Source of the DNA: Omphalotus guepiniiformis
Lineage: Eukaryota; Basidiomycota; Agaricomycetes; Agaricales; Omphalotaceae
DNA: 64,000 nt
Direction of reading: 5' to 3'
Assembly: GCA_028554645.1 (NCBI GenBank)
Contig: JAQOOI010000022.1
Location: forward strand, 2,790,001 to 2,854,000
Below are positions 1 through 11,913 of the stretch, piece after piece; the stretch's first letter is position 1; every line of letters starts with the position of its first letter. Below the pieces are notes generated by a model that saw only the letters and a list, made by a program, of their open reading frames with translations, was not told the DNA's origin and searched no databases. Made by a program: the position numbers and the translations under genes.

Positions 1-1440
1 TTGCTCCTGACAAGGACAGAATAAGACTAACCTCTTTCATAGCTCGCTCTCTTTCTTCTGCAATACCCGAGCGTGTGTTATACCAACATGGCCAACTCGG
101 CGAGTGCAATGATCTCGTTTTTGGATTCAGCTTGCTGGACTACGCCACGACAAAGAACCTGCCAGACGATGAAGTTCCTAAAATTGTACGCGTTTGCATT
201 GCGGAGATTGACAAACGGGGTTTGGACGTGGAAGGTATATATAGGGTACGCCTGCAAACGCACGTTGAAAATGTCTCTTTCCTGTTCTGATCATTTGAGA
301 CGGACGACAGGTATCGGGACGGCATGCTGTCGTGCAATCTGTAGGTGAAAACGGTTTCTGTAAGTCATTGATTACTGAAGAAACTCTATTCAGTTGCAGC
401 ACGACTTTGAAAAGGATGAGGCCAAGTTTGAATTTAGTCCGAAAGATGATATATACGCTGTTTCGTCGTTGCTGAAGGTCCGTATATGCAATGTCCGTTT
501 CTCAAAAATATCCTGAATGATCCATTTTCAGTTATATTTACGCGAGCTATCCGAGCCCGTATTCAGATTTTCACTTCAGGACCGGATACAGCATACCGAA
601 GATCTTGGTACGTGTACGGCTTCAAAATAGGACTATTCTGCTAATGCTTTACTTATAGCGGATCACCAACTGAACAATTTCGCGCTTTTGCGGTCAAAAA
701 TGAGACGGCTACCTCCAGTGCATCAGGCAACATTAAAGGCTTTGCTCGAGCACTTAGCCAGGGTAGCAGCCAATTGCGAGAAGAACAAAATGGACCCCAA
801 AAATCTTGCCATCGTGTTTGGTGTCGTCATATTTGGCGAAGAAGAGATACCGAAAGGCGGAGATCTGCTCAGTGTACAGACATGGAAGGATTCTTTGATG
901 GAGGATCTAATCACAAACGCTCACATTCTCTTTTCTTATGATCATCCCAATGTTCCTTCTGGGGAGCGTTCCAGCGATCAAAATCGTCATCCACTTCCTC
1001 CGCCTCCGGTCGGAGAACCTACGCCACACTATACATATGGGTCTAAGACGACCAGGATCGCGAATATACCTCCTTCGCTGAATAGCGCCGCACTGTCACC
1101 CTCTTCGGAGGACTTCACGCCAAAGCTACCCCCGCGGCCAACAAACAGTATACATCCTTCTGCACGTGGACCGGCGTCTCCGACGAAGGAGCGAATGGAT
1201 GTTGGTCCGCCACCGTTACCTCAACGTCCGGATCTCGATCCTGCACATGGAAACATGACACCTCCCTCACCGGCCACGGCCGCATCTTCTGTGTTCGAAA
1301 CAGATGAGTCGGTTGCTATCTCTCCCGACGATGAGATAGCTGTTCTCTCGTCGCCATCTGCACGAGAGTCTCGTAGTTCAGGAGAGTCAGGGTATGATCT
1401 ACTGTCGCCGCCACACTCTGCTGTTGCAGAAGGGCAATGA
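1..1440 (+). CDS. RhoGAP-domain protein, 3' part (cut by left window edge)
   Basis: This is the C-terminal part of a Rho GTPase-activating protein, which speeds GTP hydrolysis on Rho-type GTPases that control polarity and actin. The RhoGAP domain is spread over several exons. The first visible exon (about 46-248) ends in DVEGIYR, and the next starts VSGRHAVVQS, so the catalytic arginine finger of the GIYRVSG motif sits at the splice junction. Later exons carry LKLYLRELSEPVFRFSLQ (from about 531) and MDPKNLAIVFGVVIFG (from about 790), both standard RhoGAP blocks. After about 950 the protein becomes a Pro/Ser-rich tail without a domain, including PPPLPQRP, a possible SH3 ligand. The stop is TGA at 1438-1440. 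The N-terminal half, which could show the subfamily (F-BAR, LIM or other), lies outside the window. The family call is firm; the ortholog is not. Confidence 0.9.
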
Positions 1441-1700
1441 ATAGAAGTGTAGTGACTTCTTTCTGTATCTCCTACTTATGATAAGACACCCTTCCCATGA
1501 CGCCCCTTGTTTGGTTATGATCGTTTGTACGATGTCTCTCCGTTTCTATCATTTCATGTGTTGAATGCAATTTGTTTGGACTCTTACGTTGCTAAACGTC
1601 CTCGTATTAGTGTACTTGTATTGATATCAGTAGGTTGTTGTATTCACGCAGCTAGATCAAGGAATTTGTTGATACATGGATTTGTAAAGATTCAGGCACA

Positions 1701-4295
1701 TTAAAAGTACTCTCTGCTAACAGAATGATACTGGACGATTGCATCCGTAGAGTTCATTTCGTCCCATAGATCATTATCTGGGTCAGACTGAAGCGGGACA
1801 GGCGGCGGAACGGGTGTTTGCGTCCACTCCGAGTCTCGGTGCCAGGCTAACACGTCAGGGTGAGCTTGTACGCTAAACAGAAGCTAACGTCAAAAATGAA
1901 GCAGTTCTATGACAGAAATACGAGGCTGACACAGTGGGATTAAAGTTAACAATCTCGAGATGTTCCATGGAAGTTGCTCGGGAGATTGCCACGTATGCTG
2001 AATGGTCCAGTGAATAAGAAGGAAATTGAGTGGCGTTAAAACAAAATACGTTGCCCTCTTTCAAAGCTTCTATTCAAGTCAATTTTGACTCGCTGCAAAG
2101 TCTGACCTTGGGACTTATGTATCGACAACGCCCAAGACAGGATAAGTGGGACTTGCACCCGTCTGGCCTCAACATTCCCCATGAAGCCTTGTACCGTAAA
2201 ATCTACCGGGGCACAAAGCAAGCGATGATCGCCTGCAAATCGCACGAGAGGCCATCTTTGAGTGGTTGTGAAACGGGAAGGATTTATGGAAACAAGCGAT
2301 GGTCCAGGATCTTGTTGTACTTCAGTTGTAGGGGGCTCATTGAAGTTCCCGGGATGTGCCTTCATCATCTCGGTGATTTGAATATGCTGCTCCATGGCTT
2401 CATGTGTAGTCATGAAGCCGATGACTTTACCACATGACCCATTCACCATACAACCTTGCACCACATTCTAAAAGCAGTCATCAACCAGTCGCTCTGCGCT
2501 TCAAATGAAAATTTTACATGGATCAGCATCACCTGGGCCCCCACCTTCAAATGAGGTTACATGTCAGTCCCGGTAGCAAAATAAGACGTTACGACAACCT
2601 TGACTGTAACCTCATTCAATGCAATCAAACGGTCCAGTAATTTCATGGCCTTTTCGGTAGGAATGAGCTTGCCGAAGACATCGCATCCAGCAGAGTCCAT
2701 CGCTTGATAGGTGACAGAAGGTTTGCACAACGCTTCCAACCTGACTTTGTTGTACTCTTGTACCTCGGGCCGAGTTGGGAATCTTCATTCCTGGAAGTGA
2801 GAATGTAACGAGAACCGCAAAAGTGAGGAACTTACAGATAGCTCGGCTCAATATCATCTTTATATACTAACGGCCTTGATAGAGCTAGTAATTGATTGAT
2901 CTGGACGTCGGACAGCTCACCGACCCTCAGTGCGGAAAGTATGTCCACAAAAGCTACCAAACACAGATGGATGCGACAGTATCTCATTTAAGATAGGAAC
3001 AAACCTTTATCCTTCTGACGGAAAACGTGAGTGAGCTGTACGGGCTTTCCAACACATAGATCCCATGTTCTAGCCATAAACGCAAATGTAGAGGGCATTT
3101 TATGTTGGTGACTTTCATCGGGGACAGGCGGGAGTTGGAAGAAGTCTCCGGAGAGGATGAGCTAGATTACGCTGAAGTAGAAGAACAGGTAAGGATATAT
3201 CCAAGACGCACTTGAATGCCCCCGAAAGGGTTGCTATTGCCTCGAACATATCGAGCAATGAACTCCTAAAAATGCCTTTTAATCAATGTTTTGAGCACAA
3301 CAATGGAAGAAAGTACGATTTTGTCGAAAATTCTGCCGTCCAGCATCGATACTAGTATATCCGTCAATATGATAAAGATAGTTCGACATGTAACGTACTT
3401 TCATCGATGATAAGCACTCTGGCGTTTTCCCAGCGCGCGCTTTGAAAAGGATGATTCTTAATTCGTTTGGCTAGAACATCCTCTTTCTCTTTGCCCAGTC
3501 GAATCCCAGAGAAAGAATGAATCGTTTGACCGCCAATGTTGACCGCAGCAATCCCAGTGGACGCAGTAACGGCGATTGCTTCAGGATGTGAGTACCGTTT
3601 GCGAAGAGTGTTTACGATTTCCCGTAAAAGGACTGACTTTCCAGTTCCTGAAGATGAAGATCAGGCGCGTTAGGCGAGGCACGACACAGCCACCTGAGCA
3701 TCGTACTTGCCCGCGGGACCAGTGAAGAAGACGTTCTTCCCTCTCTTCACCATGGCAAGGACCATTTTCTGTTCAGTTGATAACAGGATCTTCTCATTAA
3801 TGGGATTTTGAGTGGCTACGAATGCCGGGATACTCTCCGAAGGGGGTGTCGGCAACTGGTCAGAGGGTGCCGGGGTAGTGGGGATAGCTGGATGCTCTTC
3901 CCAATACCTAGACGAATTGGGGTAAACATTTTGTTGTGCCAGTGGTGTTGATTGACTCGGCTCTATGATCGTAAATGCAATAGAAATCATGCCAATTCAG
4001 ATAGGTGGCCCGCACTGGTAGTCGGCGGCGTAAACACTACCTGGAACTATAAAAAGAGCATGCAGCCATTCCTCAGCTTCAAGTCTAGTTGCGAATGCTG
4101 GACCACCGTATATCTATGGAATTCGTCGGTGAAAGGTCAGAGAGCTACCAAGATCCTTCTCACAGCGGTGACCTTGATCTCGGATTAGCAACAATAGGAA
4201 ATCAGATTAGTTGGACAGACCGAATTGCTATTATCCTCAACAATTTGAGGACCACGTTGACCTAAAATAACATAGAATCTACCTGTTTCTGCCAT
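1701..4295 (-). CDS. PIF1-like DNA helicase with N-terminal RNase H1-type hybrid-binding domain (copy A)
   Basis: Superfamily 1 helicase of the PIF1 group, predicted to unwind DNA 5' to 3' in the nucleus or mitochondrion. The start ATG at 4293-4295 opens MAETGRFYVILGQRGPQIVE, and a later exon has GGPAFATRLEAEEWL. Together these match the small RNA:DNA hybrid-binding domain found at the N-terminus of RNase H1. Then come the Q-like stretch (LLSTEQKMVLAMVKRGKNVF), the P-loop GPAG/TGKS split by an intron, [13 protein letters not shown], the Walker B VLIIDES, SGDFFQLPPVP, HVFRQKDK, and the C-terminal [10 protein letters not shown] and YVAISRATSMEHLEI motifs. The gene has roughly ten short introns and ends at TAA 1701-1703. 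No stop or frameshift was seen in the exons read. Exon order and C-terminus match the divergent neighbour at 4448-7069, so the two are paralogs. It lacks a Rep domain, so it is not a Helitron protein. Confidence 0.82.
3648..3710 (-). other. GC-AG intron inside the P-loop codons of PIF1 copy A
   Basis: The reading frame needs a junction inside the glycine codon of GPAG/TGKS. The only donor that fits is GCAAGTA, a strong GC-type donor; the acceptor is TTCAG at 3648. The facing paralog has an intron at the same codon and phase with an ordinary GT donor (5072-5122). Using the nearby GT instead would break the P-loop frame. Confidence 0.75.
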
Positions 4296-4447
4296 TCACG
4301 AGTGGAGTACCGGAAACGGAATTCTAAAACTCACGTCCACATATCACGTGCGTCTCACGTTCTGCGAGTCGCGTTCTATGTATGACTTTGAGAACTCGGA
4401 GGAGCCTTGTCTTACTACACCTACGTCTCCTTCATAGATACTCTGCA
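4296..4447. promoter_or_regulatory. 152-bp shared promoter region between two divergent PIF1 genes
   Basis: The start codons of the two helicase paralogs face away from each other and are only 152 bp apart, so both promoters must lie here or overlap the 5' exons. A TCACG-rich patch is visible (ATATCACGTGCGTCTCACG, 4336-4354). It contains the palindrome CACGTG, an E-box-type site that bHLH factors and some bZIP factors bind. No clear TATA box was seen. Confidence 0.5.
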
Positions 4448-7069
4448 ATGCCGAAAGCTGGAAAAGCCAAATTCTACGCTGTTGCGGTGGGAAAGCAAGG
4501 GCCCAAGATATATACGACATGGGACGAGGTACTTTCTTTGTTATGTTCACTCAAATCGCTTGAAGAACTAAATTACACAGTGTAAACTGAACGTGTGTTT
4601 TTCGCATGGGCTGTAGCTGAGGCTTGCAAGTCTAATTCTCCCGCTCGGATTCTCTGCAGACATCTCGATATCCGGGCGCACAGCACAAGTCTTTCCAAAC
4701 ACATCGAGAAGCACTGGAATGGCTCAGTTCGTGTCCTTCTCGTATACCAATCGTCATCTCGTTGACTTGTTGTGAAGATTCTCATTCTACCGTAACCTCT
4801 AAGAAAGTCATATTCACTACCCTGCCCAATGGGTCCGATTCCGATATCGAAGTAATATCAGGTCCTTCTACCGTCCCATCACATCCTCCACCTGTTCGAC
4901 TTCCTCCTCCTCTATCATACCAAGAGGATTCCGACATTGAGATACTCGACCATCCCTCACTGAATACTGACAGGAAAGTGTCAGCTGATGATATCATACT
5001 CTCCTCTGAGCAGAGAAAAGTATTACAAAGAGTCAAGTCAGGAAAGAACGTCTTCTTCACTGGGTCAGCAGGTCCGTCGATTCATGTTCTTCATAACTTT
5101 CCATTCAGTCGGTGTATTGTAGGAACTGGAAAGTCCGTTTTGTTGCGTGAAATCATCAACTATTTTGGCGGAACGGGATCTCCAAAACTCGCGATAACTG
5201 CTTCGACTGGGATTGCAGCTGTAAATATTGGCGGGACCACCCTACATTCTTGGGCAGGCATAGGGCTGGGCGAAGAAACAGCTGAAAAATTTGCTGCAAA
5301 GTTTCGCTACCAGAAGAAGTTTGATAATGTATTGCAAAGATGGCGTCAAGTACGGACTCTTATCATTGATGAAAGTGAGTGCATCTATACATCTAGCTAG
5401 CGATAACATGCGACAAGAACGTCAACTCTTTCTCAGTTTCGATGCTCGATGGAGCTCTCTTTGATATGCTGGTGAGTGCCTCTTGCAGCGCTTTCCATTG
5501 TCTTCACTGAAATTTGCCTTAGGAGCATATTGCTCGAGAGACGCGAGGTATATCTGCACCATTCGGTGGTATGCAAGTAATGATGTCTCTTATGGCTCAA
5601 GTCTGTGTCTTATATGGTGGTATGCAACTTATACTATCTGGGGATTTTTGTCAACTCCCTCCTGTTCCCAATACAAAAGATGGAAAGAAGATGGAGGCAA
5701 CATTTGCATTCGAGGCTCAAACCTGGAGTTGCATGGGATCTCCTATCATGCTTAAAAAAGTCTTTCGCCAGAAAGATCAAGGTAAACTGTTTCATTGTTC
5801 CTCTTGTGGCCTTTATCTCATTATCTTCATCCACAGCATTTGTCAATATGCTCAATGAAATGCGTTTTGGTCAGACCAGTGAAGCTACTGCAACGATTTT
5901 TAAAGGCTTGTCTCGGACAGTGCAGTATAATGACAGCATAGAACCCACACAACTGTGTGTAATAATCGTTTCTTAGTCGCAAGGTGACTTATGCCTTGCA
6001 GCTTTCCTTATAGAGCGCAGGTAGACAGTGCGAACAGGAGTCGCTTGAGCAGACTTCCAGGTGATAGCAATACCTACGTCTCTCTAGATATTCCTGGGGT
6101 CGACTCTAAAGGTCAAAGGGTGAGCGAGCGCGACATGGATCGTCTGTTGGAACGTTTGGTCGTCCCGAAGTCCGTAACATTGAAGGTTTTTAAACACCTC
6201 CGTGCTTGTAATCCGAAGTTTTTCCTAAGATGTCTATCAAAACAGGTCGGAGCCCAGGTCATGCTTGTCAAGGTACTCCTTCTTATACGTTCGTGACTTT
6301 CACCTCCATACTGATCTGTAGCATAGAACTTACAGCAGGGACACCTTGTCAATGGCTCCGTGGGCACTATCATCAGTTTCAGCACGGTCGCTGATGCTGT
6401 GAAGCACAATGTGTCAATCGGTCGAATTGAGAGCGGAGGGCAAGCACCTCCTGTAGAACGAGACCCTATGATTCAAAGACTTCCTCTCAACCGCATATGG
6501 CCTGTTGTCCGCTTCCTCAACGGCAAGGAACTCCTGTGCATTCCGCTGGAATTCACTGTCAATAATTCCTTAGGCGAGATGGAAGCTAGGAGAGACCAAG
6601 TAAATAACGCTCAATTTGATACGCGCAAACTGAGAATATCTGCAGGTACCACTTATTCTCGCTTGGGCATTGAGTATCCACAAATCTCAAGGACAAACGC
6701 TGGAACGTGTTAAAGTCGACCTTGGCAGGGTGTTTGAAAAGGGCCAAGGTTTGCGTGATATAGGTCTCCTAATTCCATCGCAATCATTGATAATATATGT
6801 GCAGCATATGTCGCCTTGTCGAGGGCGACCAACTTAGAGCATCTGCAAGTGCTTAATTTCGATGCATCGAAGTGCGTCACCTCACCACAGCAGGGATAGC
6901 TCAGATCTAACATATAAATTACAGGGTCACTGCTCATCCGAAGGTCCTGGCTTGGTTCAAAAAAGATGCGCCTCCTCCTGCAGACATCGAGTACCCTTAT
7001 GACGATCCCTACTACGATGACGAGATGGATAACGAGGAAGCAATTGCTGCATACCATACATTTCGTTAA
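4448..7069 (+). CDS. PIF1-like DNA helicase with N-terminal RNase H1-type hybrid-binding domain (copy B)
   Basis: Paralog of the minus-strand helicase that faces it. Exon 1 (4448-4528) encodes [20 protein letters not shown] and ends IYTTWDE. Exon 2 (from 4660) continues [21 protein letters not shown]. This completes the RNase H1-type hybrid-binding fold (KFYAV...TWDE...YPGA..K.F). A short acidic linker follows ([16 protein letters not shown], possible SUMO-interaction motifs). The helicase core then runs: [98 protein letters not shown] and [15 protein letters not shown]. The stop is TAA at 7067-7069. About eleven introns are inferred from frame changes with good GT/AG ends. It looks complete. 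A DNA-repair or telomere-type role is likely from the family, but nothing here shows which. Confidence 0.85.
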
Positions 7070-7162
7070 TTGCCTGTAAGCCTATAATACATTCGTTTAC
7101 TATAGAGTGATACTGTCCTTTATTAAGTCAAATGCCATTGGACGTCAACGAATCGATAATAA

Positions 7163-10100
7163 TCAATAATTTTCCGATGATACACATGATATCCAACAAT
7201 GATGCCCACAACCAGCCGCGCAAGGATGGGCAAAAAACCTCGAAGACTGCTCAGATTGTGCAGCTGCGTCTTCGTGCAAGGCGTCTGTATTACCGGGTGC
7301 GCTGGTGTTCGAGACTTCATCATCCTCTACAGTGCTAGCATTGCTACGCGAGGTTGAGCGGCCTCGGACTTCACTCTTAGGAAGCAGCATAGACGTGGTA
7401 GAACCTGAGAGATTGACCATAGGACGCTGCTTATAGTACGTTCGATAGCACAGTTGGTGACCACCGTGTGCACAGACCGAACATTGGAATAGCAAGCCGC
7501 GGACAGGAAGACGACTATACAGCAAGTGAATAATCAGACAAAAAATCTAGAGGAGAGGAGACCTGCCATATACTGCAGGTGATAGTGTTGCTTCTGCATC
7601 TCGAGCAGTAGATATAGCTCCTAGAGGCTGCTTGTTGGGGCGTGACCGCGAAGGCTTTTCTACAACGTCCGCATGCCGTGTAAATGACCGTCTCCGTCTA
7701 TAACGTTCTTTAGCCATGGTTTTGTCAGCGACGTACATATAGCATTACCAAGGTCGCGGAACGAATTTCTTCGATACGAGAATGCTTCCTGATGTACGAA
7801 GCGCTGGTGAATAGTCTCAGCCGAGTGAGGTGCTCTAATTCATCTTCTGTGTAAACCTCCACAAATCAGGAAAGCAAAGCAACATACCAATATAACTATC
7901 AACGAAGATCAATGCTCGCTTAGGCCTGATGGCAAGTTCTTGTGCGACAATAAGAACCAACATCGCGCATGTTTGAACGTCACCCTAAGCATGATATTGG
8001 TAAGAGCAGAGCTAATGTGAAGTATTTTGAACGTACGAGATTGGCGAAGTCCTCAAAAGTTTCACGCAGCGCCTCCCAAGCCACTTCTCGTAATTTCTTC
8101 TCTTCTGATTCAACAACCTCGGCATCTCTGTGGGTCCATGCCAAGATGGCGTCATCCTCGTCGATTACATTATTGCCTCTGGCGCTACCCAGCACCAAGT
8201 CTGACACTGCCAGAGATTTATCTCGTGAGTGACGAAGTGGTAAATCGCGTATATCTTTAATCGTCTCTTCTACCTTGAGTCCGCCAGAGTCGCCATAAGA
8301 TGTATCACCGCCAGCAGTGACTGTGCGTATACTGCTGGACGATTCTCGGTGGGCAAGAACTCTACCAGACGGTGCAGATGATCCACGGGGCACAGCTATC
8401 AAAGACGCATCAACGGTGCCGCTGCGACTTCGGGACTTTGAACTTTTCTTTGTAGCGTTCGAGCTTCTCCTCAATAAACGCCGAGCTTTCGGGGGGCGAG
8501 TACCGGTGACATCCGCATTCGCATCATCACCAGACTCGCTGTCTGTCGATCTCGGTGAGGGTGAAGAAGCCTCGTCCTCCGCTTCATCCTTGCCGTCCTC
8601 GTCCTCGATCCAACGCTTATGATCGATCATCCTTGAAAGGGGACTCGGATGTGCGATACGTGGGTTGGCTAACGCTGGAGAGATGAGAGAAATTGAGCCA
8701 TTGCTTCCTGCGTCATCATCACTCAAGTCCTGTCGATCATTCCTACCACTCCCTGACGAAGAGCTGCTGTCTGAATCATCAAGAGCTCCTTCGCCCACAT
8801 GCTTCAAGCTCAGGTTGCTCGGACTTGCACTGTGAGTGGAAGTCGACGGACGACGTAACATTGAAGGCCTCCGGCTAAGCAGCAAAGCATGAGGGGTGGT
8901 GCCATTACCCGCATCCACGGATGTTCTTCGTGATAGATGAGATGGATATCGAGTGATCGTCGGCGTCAAAGGTAGGAGAGGTGTCAGACCCTGATGTGGT
9001 GAGGAATTGGCTGACGATCCAGGAGTTCTTCGTTGTCTCGATGCAGAAGACCGACTTCTCTGTGCGATCTGATTATTTTGATTGGAAGACGCCTTATCCG
9101 AACCATACATAGAGCTACGCCCTGGGGAAGAATCTAATTTGGTGTTGCGGGAGGTAAGGGTCGCGGGTGCAGATACAGGCACCGTCCATTCTTGAGGTGG
9201 TGCCGATGAGGAGTGGTGCCGTTTCGAGGGCATCTTGGGTATCAAATCTGTCAAGGATGCGGCAACAAGCAGCCATACTTGCGCCGCTTCAGGATGTCCT
9301 GCTTGAAACGCGGCCTGCGAACGAAGGTTATTGATAGAAGAATACAAAGAGAAGGGATAAATTCACCTGTGCATTCACAGTACAGATTTGGCTTCGATCA
9401 TCCCCGTCAATTATGTATCGTCTAGCAAGCTTGGCGAAGACGTCTATATCGTTGGCTGCTCCTGGCGTACAGAATGTCCCCACATTTTGCGATGTATTCT
9501 GATATACAGCGTCGCCTAACGCCCTCTGCTTTGATCCTCTTTCACTAGCAGCCTTACGTGCCTCTGGTCGTCTGAAAGGACGTTAGAACAGCTAACGATC
9601 AGAAGCAAGATGGTACGACATACACATCATCGTAAGGTACCTCCCACTTGCTCTTCGCATCTGCAACGAAAGTCAAACACCCAGAAGACTCCCATGTAGT
9701 CGCTACACGTGGAATAGCATCAAGAGGCTTCGTCGCATCCCGAAGATCAATCTGCGAGAACATCCCAGACCAATGTTGTGCCCAAATAGTATGCGAATCC
9801 CCAAAGGTGATATCTGTGGAGGTGTTACTAGCTACTTTTGAATGAATGAGGTGTATTCTGTACCAGTGACACCACCATCAACTGCGCTCCCCGTCACGCT
9901 CCACTTGGCAATCCATCCTCTCCTTGCATCCCAGATCTCAGCAGCATCTCCAATCCCTGTGTTGCTTGTCATGGAGGAAGCTTTCGATCCACTCGTAGGT
10001 GTTGGACTTCGACCCGTCCTACTCCCCTGCCGGCCGTGGTTGCGACCAGCTTCGCCGCGCAAATCTCCAAGACCCACTAAGTCGAGACCAATACCTGAAC

Positions 10101-11514
10101 CAATCCGACTCAAAACTCCTGGTGCGCCCTGTGACACCAGAGGCGTTTGCAATGCACCCGGGAGCGCGCGCGCCGTTGTAGGTGGTGTGCCTGATACGCC
10201 AGGTGCTGTTGCACCAATATCGGGATTACTGCCAGACCCAAATTCGGCATTAGAGATGATGGCAATTTCACAGTCATACGACGGTCGAAATAGTACGCGT
10301 CGTACAGGGAAAGAGGGGTGAAGAGTGTATGCGGGTTTATGGGGAATATGCGAACTAGGATTAGCAGTGAGAGAAGTTAGATCCCAGACCTTTACGCAAC
10401 GATCTAGGCCTCCACTGACTATCCAGCCATACCCATTTCCTGTACTTTCCGTCGCCATGTTCGGTGTTGCACTAGACGTGCTACACCAATCTAAAGACAT
10501 CACGGACGCGGTATGAGCGACAGCTATGCGATCCAGTTGACCGCGTTGGCCCATCTTGAGATCCCATCTAGATTGCCTGATGAACATCCAGCCGCCATAG
10601 GAAGTTGCACCAACTCGCCTGAAAATGTTTCCATTCTCGAGTCCAACTACTGCTTGAAGAGGAGACCACACAACCGGAGAGAAAACTACGCCTCTAACAC
10701 CTGCGGTATGATGTATGCGCATGATTGATCTTTGGAAATCCCTCAAATCCTGACATGTAAGGTCAAAACAGTTCTGGGAGATTTTGCTGTTCTCTTACCC
10801 ACACGCGTAAATCTCCGTCTGAAGACCCTGTAATGCAATAGGTAGACACCACAGGTGATACCGATAATTTATGAATAGATCGTAGATGATCCTTGGACCG
10901 CCTTTCTGCAATTTGAAGCATGAGTTTTAATTCGCGTGCATTGCACTACGCAGCTCACCATATTTCGATCCCGACTTGTTGATATCCCACATTATAAGCT
11001 CGCCATTTCTTGCGCTGGTCAGTATCTTCGTGCTGTACTCTGTCCTCGGGATGCTTAGCTTCAGAGCACACAATGGTGAAGAGTACACTCACGTTCGCGA
11101 CACCATGCAATATCCGTGCTAGCACTATCGATCTTCAGACCACTCCCTTCCCAATAATTCTTGGATGCATCGACTCGATAACCACCCTTCCCGACGCGGT
11201 TCGTCTTGTAAATGGAGTCCGAATTATCATGAATGTAAGAGGGGTCCGACATGCGCAAGATTTTGAGAGCTAATGGTGAAAGGTTCTTTTGTTAAGTATT
11301 CAAGATAGTCCGAGCTTGTTGTCGACTGACATTCCTTCCCTGTCACGGCGCATCTGGTCCCGTCTTCGCTCTTTGATAACACGCCTGCTCCACTGGAACA
11401 CGCTCTGGGAAGACGAACATTCCGAGTTGGTCCTTGATGGCCGTGTGTTCTCGAGTCGGAGAAAGGTTCGAAGGATGTCTGAATGGTCAATGGATGCGGA
11501 AAACCACTGCTCAT
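7163..11514 (-). CDS. RTC1: WDR24/Rtc1-type WD40-RING protein (GATOR2/SEACAT subunit)
   Basis: Homolog of human WDR24 and yeast Rtc1/Sea2, a scaffold of the complex that relieves inhibition of TORC1 at the vacuole in response to amino acids. The chosen start (11514) opens MSSGFPHPLTIQTSFEPF. WD40 blades follow in separate exons: STKILTSARNGELIMWDIN, CITGSSDGDLRVW, VVGLENGNIFR and WIVSGGLDRCVKVWDLTS. The middle (about 8000-9300) is a long low-complexity Ser/Pro/Asp region. The C-terminus has the family's zinc-binding RING-like end: CSVCAHGGHQLCYRTYY and HPCAAGCGHHCW (7200-7490). Having both the blades and the GGH...CGHHC end separates it from generic WD proteins. About ten introns are present. 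Several plus-strand open frames inside this gene are antisense shadows of the low-complexity region. Confidence 0.88.
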
Positions 11515-11913
11515 GGAGGTCAGAAGCAGGTGTTTGATTTGAGTGGCACAAGTAAACAGGATACAAAGATTTTCAGCTTTGACCCTGACTACATCCTACA
11601 TGCATAGGATGGACCGTAGACTGTGTATCTATTCTTTTCAATGTAAGTACAGTCTACGTATTGCATGGTAGACAAAGACAAATTGAACAGCCGATGCTAT
11701 GGAATACCGGCGAAATGAGATGAATACAGGACATAGAGGTGCTACAATCATAGATTTGTACATCGTAAATACAAGCAAGATGGGCGAATTTGATATCCCT
11801 GGCCACACTGATTAATAAAGGGCGAAGGAACATGACTCGAACTACTACATTCCGCAAGGAAAGAAAAACAAAGATACAAGCAAGCGTAATTAAATCGGAA
11901 TAGATTTGCACCA
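11515..11913. other. Intergenic, nothing recognised
   Basis: This 399-bp gap lies between the 5' end of the Rtc1 gene and the 3' end of the Ysc84-like gene. It should hold the Rtc1 promoter and the 3' UTR of its neighbour. Short open frames exist on both strands but none resembles a protein. Confidence 0.5.

Noticed and set aside
4293..4690. N-terminal domain taken as a sign of an old caulimovirus insertion, because the profile is named after a viral protein
   Set aside because: The same fold is the normal N-terminus of cellular RNase H1, and nothing else viral is near.
1701..7069. PIF1 helicases taken as remnants of Helitrons
   Set aside because: Neither gene has Rep or DUF6570 sequence, both are full of introns, and both begin with a complete hybrid-binding domain. 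They look like host genes.
7969..8878. Several plus-strand frames inside the Rtc1 gene
   Set aside because: They are antisense to the Ser/Pro-rich middle of Rtc1, where low complexity keeps other frames open.
9842..10321. 159-residue plus-strand frame
   Set aside because: Antisense to WD40 exons of Rtc1; Pro/Arg-rich shadow.
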